Shown: positions 10,706 through 22,031, counted from the stretch's first letter. The stretch: 35,176 nucleotides of DNA from Skeletonema tropicum (GCA_037178625.1 JAWZXG010000071.1:1-35176), one strand, 5' to 3'. The notes: generated by a model from the sequence alone, not told the origin. A program made the numbers and translations.

Positions 10706-10731
10706 AACTAAATCGACTCAACTAAATCGAC
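10704..10731. repeat. Two tandem copies of TCAACTAAATCGAC
   Basis: A perfect 14-bp direct duplication overlaps the 3' arm of the hairpin by two bases and is present in every unit, L and S. No function is known. Confidence 0.7.
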
Positions 10732-10898
10732 CCCTACTATTAATTTCAATGATGATCGGAAATAAAAGGGTAAAAACGAGACAACCCAACCATTCGAATC
10801 GTCGTCTCAAGCTCTATCGATTGACCAACCAGCATCAACAACACGCACCATATGATCATATTATTATTCACAGCTCGTCCTCGCTGCCGCTCGCACAG

Positions 10899-11494
10899 TT
10901 AGATAGGGTAAGATCCATTTCCTTTTGGTTGACTGCTGCTGCTGCTGCTGTTGCACCGCGTTGAGGCTGCGCTCGGCAAGGATGGTTGGTTGTTGTATTT
11001 GTATTCATTATCAGTACTCTCCTCCTCCGACAGCAGCAGCAGTGCCGTAGCAGTAGTTGTTGTTGCTGTTGATGATGATGATGAAGAGGGAGTGCTGCTG
11101 TTAGGAATTGCTACGTTGTTGTTGGGGATTGGTTGGAGGAGGAGTGGAGTGTGTGGCTGCTGCTGCTGTTGGATGATTGTTATGTTAGGGATGAGTGGGA
11201 TGATTGGTAGCCGAGCGTAGTCGATGCCAGATGCCAGTTGATGTTGGGAGAGTTCGTCATTAGCAAGCTTGGACGGTACATGTACCATGATGAGTGATGA
11301 GGCTGATAGATGCTTCTGTCTTCAGCGCAGCGTTTGGATCTCACCCGTAACCAAGTTCATTGACGGCGCCCCATTAAGAGTAGTGTATTTTCATTTGCGA
11401 GGGCCCCCGGCCGAGCAGTGTTTATTGTCTTTGGATTAGTACTTACAGCATTAAAGTGGTCGCTTTTTTGGATTTTAGACGTGCCAATTGTCAT
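10899..11494 (-). CDS. Gene B (reference copy 6): Q/S/T-rich low-complexity protein, unknown function
   Basis: Exon 1 (11447-11494) starts at the first ATG after an in-frame TAG and encodes 16 residues up to GCT. It is followed by a consensus donor GTAAGT. The intron (11316-11446, 131 bp) ends in GAAGACAG, and exon 2 (10899-11315) continues in phase 0. That exact phase match, with the stop between the exons removed, is the main support. The 154-residue model has a non-repetitive N-terminus (1-60), Gln5 at 65-69, a Pro/Asn stretch at 70-92, Ser6 at 93-98, a Thr-rich run at 99-106, Leu4 then SEEE at 108-115, and Ser6 at 139-144. It appears intrinsically disordered, with no catalytic motif, signal peptide or membrane segment. 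CAG/CTG-type trinucleotide tracts underlie the runs. An unspliced start at Met26 (11288) would give 129 residues. I do not recognise the protein. Confidence 0.55.
11316..11446 (-). other. Predicted gene B intron, 131 bp
   Basis: On the minus strand it begins GTAAGTACTAAT and ends GCTGAAGACAG. It includes a GC-rich patch (GGCCGGGGGCCC) and the first copy of the GCGAGGGC...GAGCAGTG repeat. The reverse complement of the donor (TTAGTACTTACAG) also resembles a plus-strand acceptor, so the strand choice rests on the in-phase exon join. Confidence 0.5.
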
Positions 11495-11584
11495 GTTGTT
11501 ATCACCTGCATTCTACGGTCGTTCTTTTGCGAGGGCTTGCCCGAGCAGTGATTGTTATTTTGAGAATAATAATAGTACCAATCG

Positions 11585-12426
11585 ATGCAGCTTGAAGAGA
11601 GCTTTCTAACGGTGGTCATATTGTTCGATTTCATTATTTTCCATTTGACCTCTGTCTTCAAATTCTGGCTGTAAAGCCGGTTTGCAAGCCGCCGATCACT
11701 TTCTAGACCCGCTTTTAGCCTGTTCGATTGAACAAAACTCATCCAATCACGACCATTATACGCCGAATCGATAGAGCTGCTCAAGAGCTTTCCAAAACGA
11801 CACTTGTCGCCTTGATTGGACCGCTAGGAGACAAGATATCAAAAGATATCGTACGGCTCATGGCTCATGGTGCGTGCATCTCGATCTACTGCTCTTGCTT
11901 TGATGGCTTTTTGATGCGACACAGCAATTCAGATGCCCGTCTCATTAAATCTACTAACGAAGCGAAGGCAAAGATTCAGCTCTTGGCGTTCATTCAAGAC
12001 AGTGAAGAAGAGGAAGAGGATGGAATGATGAGTGAAGATGATATGATTACCTTCATGGAGAAGGGAGGATTACGAGGTGTTATGCCGCTTACAATGGAAA
12101 CTGCTGGATTCTTGGGCATTGAAGGAATGTATGAAGATGACGATGATGACGTAGACGAAGATTATTACAGTGAATTCTACGGTGATAATGGCTACAATGA
12201 CGATGATTGGAACGGTGGAGATCTGGACGAGGAAGAAGACGCTTCCCTGGAGAACTTTGTCTTTGATGGAGACTTTGAGGCGGAGTACAATCCCAATGAA
12301 TATGAGGCTTTGAGTGAGGAGGAGGAAGCGGAGATGAAGCAGATGAATAGGGAGCAAAGAAGGGCTGCTGAAAAGAAGAGGAAGAAGAGAAAGTTGCCCT
12401 TTAAGGGATTTGGAACGCCCAACTAA
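11585..12426 (+). CDS. Gene A copy 7: acidic protein with basic tail, unknown function
   Basis: Intact and identical to the reference as far as can be seen. The exons are 11585-11611 and 11719-12426. Confidence 0.65.
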
Positions 12427-12809
12427 AACTAGGAATCGTCTTTTGGAATTGCTATACTTGGACTACAATTGAAATTATCGTTCTAAATGGCAAAATCGTC
12501 AATATCTTGGCATGCATTGTTCGTATCAAGACGATGAGTGGCGTTTTGGAATCCTATCCTCTCATTGTGCTCTATCGATTGGTGGTGATATTGAGACGAA
12601 ATATCGATCTTTCGTCAACTAAATCGACTCAACTAAATCGACCCCTACTATTAATTTCAATGATGATCGGAAATAAAAGGGTAAAAACGAGACAACCCAA
12701 CCATTCGAATCGTCGTCTCAAGCTCTATCGATTGACCAACCAGCATCAACAACACGCACCATATGATCATATTATTATTCACAGCTCGTCCTCGCTGCCG
12801 CTCGCACAG

Positions 12810-13405
12810 TTAGATAGGGTAAGATCCATTTCCTTTTGGTTGACTGCTGCTGCTGCTGCTGTTGCACCGCGTTGAGGCTGCGCTCGGCAAGGATGGTTGG
12901 TTGTTGTATTTGTATTCATTATCAGTACTCTCCTCCTCCGACAGCAGCAGCAGTGCCGTAGCAGTAGTTGTTGTTGCTGTTGATGATGATGATGAAGAGG
13001 GAGTGCTGCTGTTAGGAATTGCTACGTTGTTGTTGGGGATTGGTTGGAGGAGGAGTGGAGTGTGTGGCTGCTGCTGCTGTTGGATGATTGTTATGTTAGG
13101 GATGAGTGGGATGATTGGTAGCCGAGCGTAGTCGATGCCAGATGCCAGTTGATGTTGGGAGAGTTCGTCATTAGCAAGCTTGGACGGTACATGTACCATG
13201 ATGAGTGATGAGGCTGATAGATGCTTCTGTCTTCAGCGCAGCGTTTGGATCTCACCCGTAACCAAGTTCATTGACGGCGCCCCATTAAGAGTAGTGTATT
13301 TTCATTTGCGAGGGCCCCCGGCCGAGCAGTGTTTATTGTCTTTGGATTAGTACTTACAGCATTAAAGTGGTCGCTTTTTTGGATTTTAGACGTGCCAATT
13401 GTCAT
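12810..13405 (-). CDS. Gene B copy 7: Q/S/T-rich protein
   Basis: Intact and identical to the reference. Exon 1 is 13358-13405 and exon 2 is 12810-13226. Confidence 0.55.
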
Positions 13406-13495
13406 GTTGTTATCACCTGCATTCTACGGTCGTTCTTTTGCGAGGGCTTGCCCGAGCAGTGATTGTTATTTTGAGAATAATAATAGTACCAATCG

Positions 13496-14337
13496 ATGCA
13501 GCTTGAAGAGAGCTTTCTAACGGTGGTCATATTGTTCGATTTCATTATTTTCCATTTGACCTCTGTCTTCAAATTCTGGCTGTAAAGCCGGTTTGCAAGC
13601 CGCCGATCACTTTCTAGACCCGCTTTTAGCCTGTTCGATTGAACAAAACTCATCCAATCACGACCATTATACGCCGAATCGATAGAGCTGCTCAAGAGCT
13701 TTCCAAAACGACACTTGTCGCCTTGATTGGACCGCTAGGAGACAAGATATCAAAAGATATCGTACGGCTCATGGCTCATGGTGCGTGCATCTCGATCTAC
13801 TGCTCTTGCTTTGATGGCTTTTTGATGCGACACAGCAATTCAGATGCCCGTCTCATTAAATCTACTAACGAAGCGAAGGCAAAGATTCAGCTCTTGGCGT
13901 TCATTCAAGACAGTGAAGAAGAGGAAGAGGATGGAATGATGAGTGAAGATGATATGATTACCTTCATGGAGAAGGGAGGATTACGAGGTGTTATGCCGCT
14001 TACAATGGAAACTGCTGGATTCTTGGGCATTGAAGGAATGTATGAAGATGACGATGATGACGTAGACGAAGATTATTACAGTGAATTCTACGGTGATAAT
14101 GGCTACAATGACGATGATTGGAACGGTGGAGATCTGGACGAGGAAGAAGACGCTTCCCTGGAGAACTTTGTCTTTGATGGAGACTTTGAGGCGGAGTACA
14201 ATCCCAATGAATATGAGGCTTTGAGTGAGGAGGAGGAAGCGGAGATGAAGCAGATGAATAGGGAGCAAAGAAGGGCTGCTGAAAAGAAGAGGAAGAAGAG
14301 AAAGTTGCCCTTTAAGGGATTTGGAACGCCCAACTAA
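13496..14337 (+). CDS. Gene A copy 8: acidic protein with basic tail, unknown function
   Basis: Intact and identical to the reference. The exons are 13496-13522 and 13630-14337. Confidence 0.65.
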
Positions 14338-14720
14338 AACTAGGAATCGTCTTTTGGAATTGCTATACTTGGACTACAATTGAAATTATCGTTCTAAATG
14401 GCAAAATCGTCAATATCTTGGCATGCATTGTTCGTATCAAGACGATGAGTGGCGTTTTGGAATCCTATCCTCTCATTGTGCTCTATCGATTGGTGGTGAT
14501 ATTGAGACGAAATATCGATCTTTCGTCAACTAAATCGACTCAACTAAATCGACCCCTACTATTAATTTCAATGATGATCGGAAATAAAAGGGTAAAAACG
14601 AGACAACCCAACCATTCGAATCGTCGTCTCAAGCTCTATCGATTGACCAACCAGCATCAACAACACGCACCATATGATCATATTATTATTCACAGCTCGT
14701 CCTCGCTGCCGCTCGCACAG

Positions 14721-15316
14721 TTAGATAGGGTAAGATCCATTTCCTTTTGGTTGACTGCTGCTGCTGCTGCTGTTGCACCGCGTTGAGGCTGCGCTCGGCA
14801 AGGATGGTTGGTTGTTGTATTTGTATTCATTATCAGTACTCTCCTCCTCCGACAGCAGCAGCAGTGCCGTAGCAGTAGTTGTTGTTGCTGTTGATGATGA
14901 TGATGAAGAGGGAGTGCTGCTGTTAGGAATTGCTACGTTGTTGTTGGGGATTGGTTGGAGGAGGAGTGGAGTGTGTGGCTGCTGCTGCTGTTGGATGATT
15001 GTTATGTTAGGGATGAGTGGGATGATTGGTAGCCGAGCGTAGTCGATGCCAGATGCCAGTTGATGTTGGGAGAGTTCGTCATTAGCAAGCTTGGACGGTA
15101 CATGTACCATGATGAGTGATGAGGCTGATAGATGCTTCTGTCTTCAGCGCAGCGTTTGGATCTCACCCGTAACCAAGTTCATTGACGGCGCCCCATTAAG
15201 AGTAGTGTATTTTCATTTGCGAGGGCCCCCGGCCGAGCAGTGTTTATTGTCTTTGGATTAGTACTTACAGCATTAAAGTGGTCGCTTTTTTGGATTTTAG
15301 ACGTGCCAATTGTCAT
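14721..15316 (-). CDS. Gene B copy 8: Q/S/T-rich protein
   Basis: Intact and identical to the reference. Exon 1 is 15269-15316 and exon 2 is 14721-15137. Confidence 0.55.
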
Positions 15317-15406
15317 GTTGTTATCACCTGCATTCTACGGTCGTTCTTTTGCGAGGGCTTGCCCGAGCAGTGATTGTTATTTTGAGAATAATAATAGTAC
15401 CAATCG

Positions 15407-16248
15407 ATGCAGCTTGAAGAGAGCTTTCTAACGGTGGTCATATTGTTCGATTTCATTATTTTCCATTTGACCTCTGTCTTCAAATTCTGGCTGTAAAGCC
15501 GGTTTGCAAGCCGCCGATCACTTTCTAGACCCGCTTTTAGCCTGTTCGATTGAACAAAACTCATCCAATCACGACCATTATACGCCGAATCGATAGAGCT
15601 GCTCAAGAGCTTTCCAAAACGACACTTGTCGCCTTGATTGGACCGCTAGGAGACAAGATATCAAAAGATATCGTACGGCTCATGGCTCATGGTGCGTGCA
15701 TCTCGATCTACTGCTCTTGCTTTGATGGCTTTTTGATGCGACACAGCAATTCAGATGCCCGTCTCATTAAATCTACTAACGAAGCGAAGGCAAAGATTCA
15801 GCTCTTGGCGTTCATTCAAGACAGTGAAGAAGAGGAAGAGGATGGAATGATGAGTGAAGATGATATGATTACCTTCATGGAGAAGGGAGGATTACGAGGT
15901 GTTATGCCGCTTACAATGGAAACTGCTGGATTCTTGGGCATTGAAGGAATGTATGAAGATGACGATGATGACGTAGACGAAGATTATTACAGTGAATTCT
16001 ACGGTGATAATGGCTACAATGACGATGATTGGAACGGTGGAGATCTGGACGAGGAAGAAGACGCTTCCCTGGAGAACTTTGTCTTTGATGGAGACTTTGA
16101 GGCGGAGTACAATCCCAATGAATATGAGGCTTTGAGTGAGGAGGAGGAAGCGGAGATGAAGCAGATGAATAGGGAGCAAAGAAGGGCTGCTGAAAAGAAG
16201 AGGAAGAAGAGAAAGTTGCCCTTTAAGGGATTTGGAACGCCCAACTAA
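15407..16248 (+). CDS. Gene A copy 9 (L-type unit): acidic protein, unknown function
   Basis: Intact, with the coding sequence of S units and the stop followed by the L-type spacer. The exons are 15407-15433 and 15541-16248. It lacks the 4-bp TTCA deletion that unit 12, also L type, carries. Confidence 0.65.
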
Positions 16249-16685
16249 CTAAAACTAAAAGAGAAGTAGTAGTGGAATTGGATTGAGTTGGAATCGTCTT
16301 TTGGAATTGCTATACTTGGACTACAATTGAAATTATCGTTCTAAATGGCAAAATCGTCAATATCTTGGCATGCATTGTTCGGTTCGTATCAAGACGATGA
16401 GTGGCGTTTTGGAATCCTATCCTCTCATTGTGCTCTATCGATTGGTGGTGGTATAATATATTGAGACGAAATATCGATCTTTTCTTTCGTCAACTAAATC
16501 GACTCAACTAAATCGACCCCTACACTATTAATTTCAATGATGATCGGAAATAAAAGGGTAAAAACGAGACAACCCAACCATTCGAATCGTCGTCTCAAGC
16601 TCTATCGATTGACCAACCACATCAACAACACGCACCATATGATCATATTATTATTCACAGCTCGTCCTCGCTGCCGCTCGCACAG

Positions 16686-17281
16686 TTAGATAGGGTAAGA
16701 TCCATTTCCTTTTGGTTGACTGCTGCTGCTGCTGCTGTTGCACCGCGTTGAGGCTGCGCTCGGCAAGGATGGTTGGTTGTTGTATTTGTATTCATTATCA
16801 GTACTCTCCTCCTCCGACAGCAGCAGCAGTGCCGTAGCAGTAGTTGTTGTTGCTGTTGATGATGATGATGAAGAGGGAGTGCTGCTGTTAGGAATTGCTA
16901 CGTTGTTGTTGGGGATTGGTTGGAGGAGGAGTGGAGTGTGTGGCTGCTGCTGCTGTTGGATGATTGTTATGTTAGGGATGAGTGGGATGATTGGTAGCCG
17001 AGCGTAGTCGATGCCAGATGCCAGTTGATGTTGGGAGAGTTCGTCATTAGCAAGCTTGGACGGTACATGTACCATGATGAGTGATGAGGCTGATAGATGC
17101 TTCTGTCTTCAGCGCAGCGTTTGGATCTCACCCGTAACCAAGTTCATTGACGGCGCCCCATTAAGAGTAGTGTATTTTCATTTGCGAGGGCCCCCGGCCG
17201 AGCAGTGTTTATTGTCTTTGGATTAGTACTTACAGCATTAAAGTGGTCGCTTTTTTGGATTTTAGACGTGCCAATTGTCAT
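16686..17281 (-). CDS. Gene B copy 9: Q/S/T-rich protein
   Basis: Intact and identical to the reference. Exon 1 is 17234-17281 and exon 2 is 16686-17102. The spacer between this gene and gene A is longer than in S units (437 bp). Confidence 0.55.
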
Positions 17282-17371
17282 GTTGTTATCACCTGCATTC
17301 TACGGTCGTTCTTTTGCGAGGGCTTGCCCGAGCAGTGATTGTTATTTTGAGAATAATAATAGTACCAATCG

Positions 17372-18213
17372 ATGCAGCTTGAAGAGAGCTTTCTAACGGT
17401 GGTCATATTGTTCGATTTCATTATTTTCCATTTGACCTCTGTCTTCAAATTCTGGCTGTAAAGCCGGTTTGCAAGCCGCCGATCACTTTCTAGACCCGCT
17501 TTTAGCCTGTTCGATTGAACAAAACTCATCCAATCACGACCATTATACGCCGAATCGATAGAGCTGCTCAAGAGCTTTCCAAAACGACACTTGTCGCCTT
17601 GATTGGACCGCTAGGAGACAAGATATCAAAAGATATCGTACGGCTCATGGCTCATGGTGCGTGCATCTCGATCTACTGCTCTTGCTTTGATGGCTTTTTG
17701 ATGCGACACAGCAATTCAGATGCCCGTCTCATTAAATCTACTAACGAAGCGAAGGCAAAGATTCAGCTCTTGGCGTTCATTCAAGACAGTGAAGAAGAGG
17801 AAGAGGATGGAATGATGAGTGAAGATGATATGATTACCTTCATGGAGAAGGGAGGATTACGAGGTGTTATGCCGCTTACAATGGAAACTGCTGGATTCTT
17901 GGGCATTGAAGGAATGTATGAAGATGACGATGATGACGTAGACGAAGATTATTACAGTGAATTCTACGGTGATAATGGCTACAATGACGATGATTGGAAC
18001 GGTGGAGATCTGGACGAGGAAGAAGACGCTTCCCTGGAGAACTTTGTCTTTGATGGAGACTTTGAGGCGGAGTACAATCCCAATGAATATGAGGCTTTGA
18101 GTGAGGAGGAGGAAGCGGAGATGAAGCAGATGAATAGGGAGCAAAGAAGGGCTGCTGAAAAGAAGAGGAAGAAGAGAAAGTTGCCCTTTAAGGGATTTGG
18201 AACGCCCAACTAA
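17372..18213 (+). CDS. Gene A copy 10: acidic protein with basic tail, unknown function
   Basis: Intact and identical to the reference. The exons are 17372-17398 and 17506-18213. Confidence 0.65.
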
Positions 18214-18596
18214 AACTAGGAATCGTCTTTTGGAATTGCTATACTTGGACTACAATTGAAATTATCGTTCTAAATGGCAAAATCGTCAATATCTTGGCAT
18301 GCATTGTTCGTATCAAGACGATGAGTGGCGTTTTGGAATCCTATCCTCTCATTGTGCTCTATCGATTGGTGGTGATATTGAGACGAAATATCGATCTTTC
18401 GTCAACTAAATCGACTCAACTAAATCGACCCCTACTATTAATTTCAATGATGATCGGAAATAAAAGGGTAAAAACGAGACAACCCAACCATTCGAATCGT
18501 CGTCTCAAGCTCTATCGATTGACCAACCAGCATCAACAACACGCACCATATGATCATATTATTATTCACAGCTCGTCCTCGCTGCCGCTCGCACAG

Positions 18597-19192
18597 TTAG
18601 ATAGGGTAAGATCCATTTCCTTTTGGTTGACTGCTGCTGCTGCTGCTGTTGCACCGCGTTGAGGCTGCGCTCGGCAAGGATGGTTGGTTGTTGTATTTGT
18701 ATTCATTATCAGTACTCTCCTCCTCCGACAGCAGCAGCAGTGCCGTAGCAGTAGTTGTTGTTGCTGTTGATGATGATGATGAAGAGGGAGTGCTGCTGTT
18801 AGGAATTGCTACGTTGTTGTTGGGGATTGGTTGGAGGAGGAGTGGAGTGTGTGGCTGCTGCTGCTGTTGGATGATTGTTATGTTAGGGATGAGTGGGATG
18901 ATTGGTAGCCGAGCGTAGTCGATGCCAGATGCCAGTTGATGTTGGGAGAGTTCGTCATTAGCAAGCTTGGACGGTACATGTACCATGATGAGTGATGAGG
19001 CTGATAGATGCTTCTGTCTTCAGCGCAGCGTTTGGATCTCACCCGTAACCAAGTTCATTGACGGCGCCCCATTAAGAGTAGTGTATTTTCATTTGCGAGG
19101 GCCCCCGGCCGAGCAGTGTTTATTGTCTTTGGATTAGTACTTACAGCATTAAAGTGGTCGCTTTTTTGGATTTTAGACGTGCCAATTGTCAT
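18597..19192 (-). CDS. Gene B copy 10: Q/S/T-rich protein
   Basis: Intact and identical to the reference. Exon 1 is 19145-19192 and exon 2 is 18597-19013. Confidence 0.55.
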
Positions 19193-19282
19193 GTTGTTAT
19201 CACCTGCATTCTACGGTCGTTCTTTTGCGAGGGCTTGCCCGAGCAGTGATTGTTATTTTGAGAATAATAATAGTACCAATCG

Positions 19283-20124
19283 ATGCAGCTTGAAGAGAGC
19301 TTTCTAACGGTGGTCATATTGTTCGATTTCATTATTTTCCATTTGACCTCTGTCTTCAAATTCTGGCTGTAAAGCCGGTTTGCAAGCCGCCGATCACTTT
19401 CTAGACCCGCTTTTAGCCTGTTCGATTGAACAAAACTCATCCAATCACGACCATTATACGCCGAATCGATAGAGCTGCTCAAGAGCTTTCCAAAACGACA
19501 CTTGTCGCCTTGATTGGACCGCTAGGAGACAAGATATCAAAAGATATCGTACGGCTCATGGCTCATGGTGCGTGCATCTCGATCTACTGCTCTTGCTTTG
19601 ATGGCTTTTTGATGCGACACAGCAATTCAGATGCCCGTCTCATTAAATCTACTAACGAAGCGAAGGCAAAGATTCAGCTCTTGGCGTTCATTCAAGACAG
19701 TGAAGAAGAGGAAGAGGATGGAATGATGAGTGAAGATGATATGATTACCTTCATGGAGAAGGGAGGATTACGAGGTGTTATGCCGCTTACAATGGAAACT
19801 GCTGGATTCTTGGGCATTGAAGGAATGTATGAAGATGACGATGATGACGTAGACGAAGATTATTACAGTGAATTCTACGGTGATAATGGCTACAATGACG
19901 ATGATTGGAACGGTGGAGATCTGGACGAGGAAGAAGACGCTTCCCTGGAGAACTTTGTCTTTGATGGAGACTTTGAGGCGGAGTACAATCCCAATGAATA
20001 TGAGGCTTTGAGTGAGGAGGAGGAAGCGGAGATGAAGCAGATGAATAGGGAGCAAAGAAGGGCTGCTGAAAAGAAGAGGAAGAAGAGAAAGTTGCCCTTT
20101 AAGGGATTTGGAACGCCCAACTAA
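19283..20124 (+). CDS. Gene A copy 11: acidic protein with basic tail, unknown function
   Basis: Intact and identical to the reference. The exons are 19283-19309 and 19417-20124. Confidence 0.65.
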
Positions 20125-20507
20125 AACTAGGAATCGTCTTTTGGAATTGCTATACTTGGACTACAATTGAAATTATCGTTCTAAATGGCAAAATCGTCAA
20201 TATCTTGGCATGCATTGTTCGTATCAAGACGATGAGTGGCGTTTTGGAATCCTATCCTCTCATTGTGCTCTATCGATTGGTGGTGATATTGAGACGAAAT
20301 ATCGATCTTTCGTCAACTAAATCGACTCAACTAAATCGACCCCTACTATTAATTTCAATGATGATCGGAAATAAAAGGGTAAAAACGAGACAACCCAACC
20401 ATTCGAATCGTCGTCTCAAGCTCTATCGATTGACCAACCAGCATCAACAACACGCACCATATGATCATATTATTATTCACAGCTCGTCCTCGCTGCCGCT
20501 CGCACAG

Positions 20508-21103
20508 TTAGATAGGGTAAGATCCATTTCCTTTTGGTTGACTGCTGCTGCTGCTGCTGTTGCACCGCGTTGAGGCTGCGCTCGGCAAGGATGGTTGGTT
20601 GTTGTATTTGTATTCATTATCAGTACTCTCCTCCTCCGACAGCAGCAGCAGTGCCGTAGCAGTAGTTGTTGTTGCTGTTGATGATGATGATGAAGAGGGA
20701 GTGCTGCTGTTAGGAATTGCTACGTTGTTGTTGGGGATTGGTTGGAGGAGGAGTGGAGTGTGTGGCTGCTGCTGCTGTTGGATGATTGTTATGTTAGGGA
20801 TGAGTGGGATGATTGGTAGCCGAGCGTAGTCGATGCCAGATGCCAGTTGATGTTGGGAGAGTTCGTCATTAGCAAGCTTGGACGGTACATGTACCATGAT
20901 GAGTGATGAGGCTGATAGATGCTTCTGTCTTCAGCGCAGCGTTTGGATCTCACCCGTAACCAAGTTCATTGACGGCGCCCCATTAAGAGTAGTGTATTTT
21001 CATTTGCGAGGGCCCCCGGCCGAGCAGTGTTTATTGTCTTTGGATTAGTACTTACAGCATTAAAGTGGTCGCTTTTTTGGATTTTAGACGTGCCAATTGT
21101 CAT
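20508..21103 (-). CDS. Gene B copy 11: Q/S/T-rich protein
   Basis: Intact and identical to the reference. Exon 1 is 21056-21103 and exon 2 is 20508-20924. Confidence 0.55.
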
Positions 21104-21193
21104 GTTGTTATCACCTGCATTCTACGGTCGTTCTTTTGCGAGGGCTTGCCCGAGCAGTGATTGTTATTTTGAGAATAATAATAGTACCAATCG

Positions 21194-22031
21194 ATGCAGC
21201 TTGAAGAGAGCTTTCTAACGGTGGTCATATTGTTCGATTTCATTATTTTCCATTTGACCTCTGTCTTCAAATTCTGGCTGTAAAGCCGGTTTGCAAGCCG
21301 CCGATCACTTTCTAGACCCGCTTTTAGCCTGTTCGATTGAACAAAACTCATCCAATCACGACCATTATACGCCGAATCGATAGAGCTGCTCAAGAGCTTT
21401 CCAAAACGACACTTGTCGCCTTGATTGGACCGCTAGGAGACAAGATATCAAAAGATATCGTACGGCTCATGGCTCATGGTGCGTGCATCTCGATCTACTG
21501 CTCTTGCTTTGATGGCTTTTTGATGCGACACAGCAATTCAGATGCCCGTCTCATTAAATCTACTAACGAAGCGAAGGCAAAGATTCAGCTCTTGGCGTTC
21601 AAGACAGTGAAGAAGAGGAAGAGGATGGAATGATGAGTGAAGATGATATGATTACCTTCATGGAGAAGGGAGGATTACGAGGTGTTATGCCGCTTACAAT
21701 GGAAACTGCTGGATTCTTGGGCATTGAAGGAATGTATGAAGATGACGATGATGACGTAGACGAAGATTATTACAGTGAATTCTACGGTGATAATGGCTAC
21801 AATGACGATGATTGGAACGGTGGAGATCTGGACGAGGAAGAAGACGCTTCCCTGGAGAACTTTGTCTTTGATGGAGACTTTGAGGCGGAGTACAATCCCA
21901 ATGAATATGAGGCTTTGAGTGAGGAGGAGGAAGCGGAGATGAAGCAGATGAATAGGGAGCAAAGAAGGGCTGCTGAAAAGAAGAGGAAGAAGAGAAAGTT
22001 GCCCTTTAAGGGATTTGGAACGCCCAACTAA
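21194..22031 (+). pseudogene. Gene A copy 12, 4-bp deletion
   Basis: The exons are 21194-21220 and 21328-22031. One copy of a tandem TTCA pair is missing after 21600, shifting the frame after LLAF (about residue 100) and giving a stop at 21631-21633. The acidic domain is still open from the internal ATG at 21630 to 22031 (133 codons). The same deletion occurs in unit 3, also L type. If translation really started at Met112, this deletion would be silent, so the pseudogene call depends on the start. Confidence 0.55.

Larger units (their letters stand above)
10516..10898. other. Convergent 3'-3' spacer, 383 bp in S units
   Basis: This lies between the stop codons of genes A and B. It holds a 7-bp-stem hairpin (10684-10705), two tandem 14-mers (10704-10731), an AATAAA on the plus strand near 10761-10766 that could serve gene A polyadenylation, and a 12-bp palindrome near 10850-10861. 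A long open frame on the plus strand here has no good start. It is also broken by length differences between S and L units, so I treat the region as noncoding. Confidence 0.6.
9620..11530. repeat. Reference S-type unit (unit 6), 1911 bp
   Basis: The first unit with no private indels, and matched by units 7, 8, 10, 11 and 15-17. From left to right it holds the leader and exon 1 of gene A, the gene A intron, gene A exon 2, a 383-bp convergent spacer, gene B exon 2 (minus), the gene B intron, and gene B exon 1. About 60% of the unit is predicted coding sequence. The spacing leaves no room for another sizeable gene. Confidence 0.9.
15353..17317. repeat. L-type unit (unit 9), 1965 bp
   Basis: This carries the complete L spacer, the same 55 extra bases as unit 3, within about 16245-16528. 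It has one further change: a G is missing at about 16619 (ACCACATC instead of ACCAGCATC). Outside the spacer it is indistinguishable from S units. Confidence 0.9.

Noticed and set aside
10516..10898. 5S rRNA, tRNA or snRNA gene in the spacer
   Set aside because: I looked for cloverleaf, A/B-box and 5S internal-control-like segments and saw none that could be supported.
10596..10964. Plus-strand open frame of about 122 codons after gene A, recurring in S units
   Set aside because: It starts at TTG, overlaps gene B antisense, and is broken by non-triplet length differences in L units while genes A and B are kept. It is probably a chance open frame.
10951..11220. Plus-strand 89-codon open frame opposite gene B
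   Set aside because: Runs of Val, Ser, Cys and Asp mirror the trinucleotide tracts of gene B on the other strand, and the start is TTG.
11418..11609. Plus-strand 63-codon hydrophobic open frame with a membrane-like N-terminus
   Set aside because: It starts at GTG, and much of it is antisense to gene B exon 1 and intron. Only its last 38 codons follow an ATG.
11491..11784. Minus-strand open frame of 97 codons overlapping the gene A leader, intron and exon 2
   Set aside because: It has only a TTG start and lies antisense to the better-supported gene A region. It could be an upstream exon of gene B, since it ends near a CAG/GTGATA and begins after a TCTCCTAG, but the 16-codon exon 1 with GTAAGT is the simpler model.
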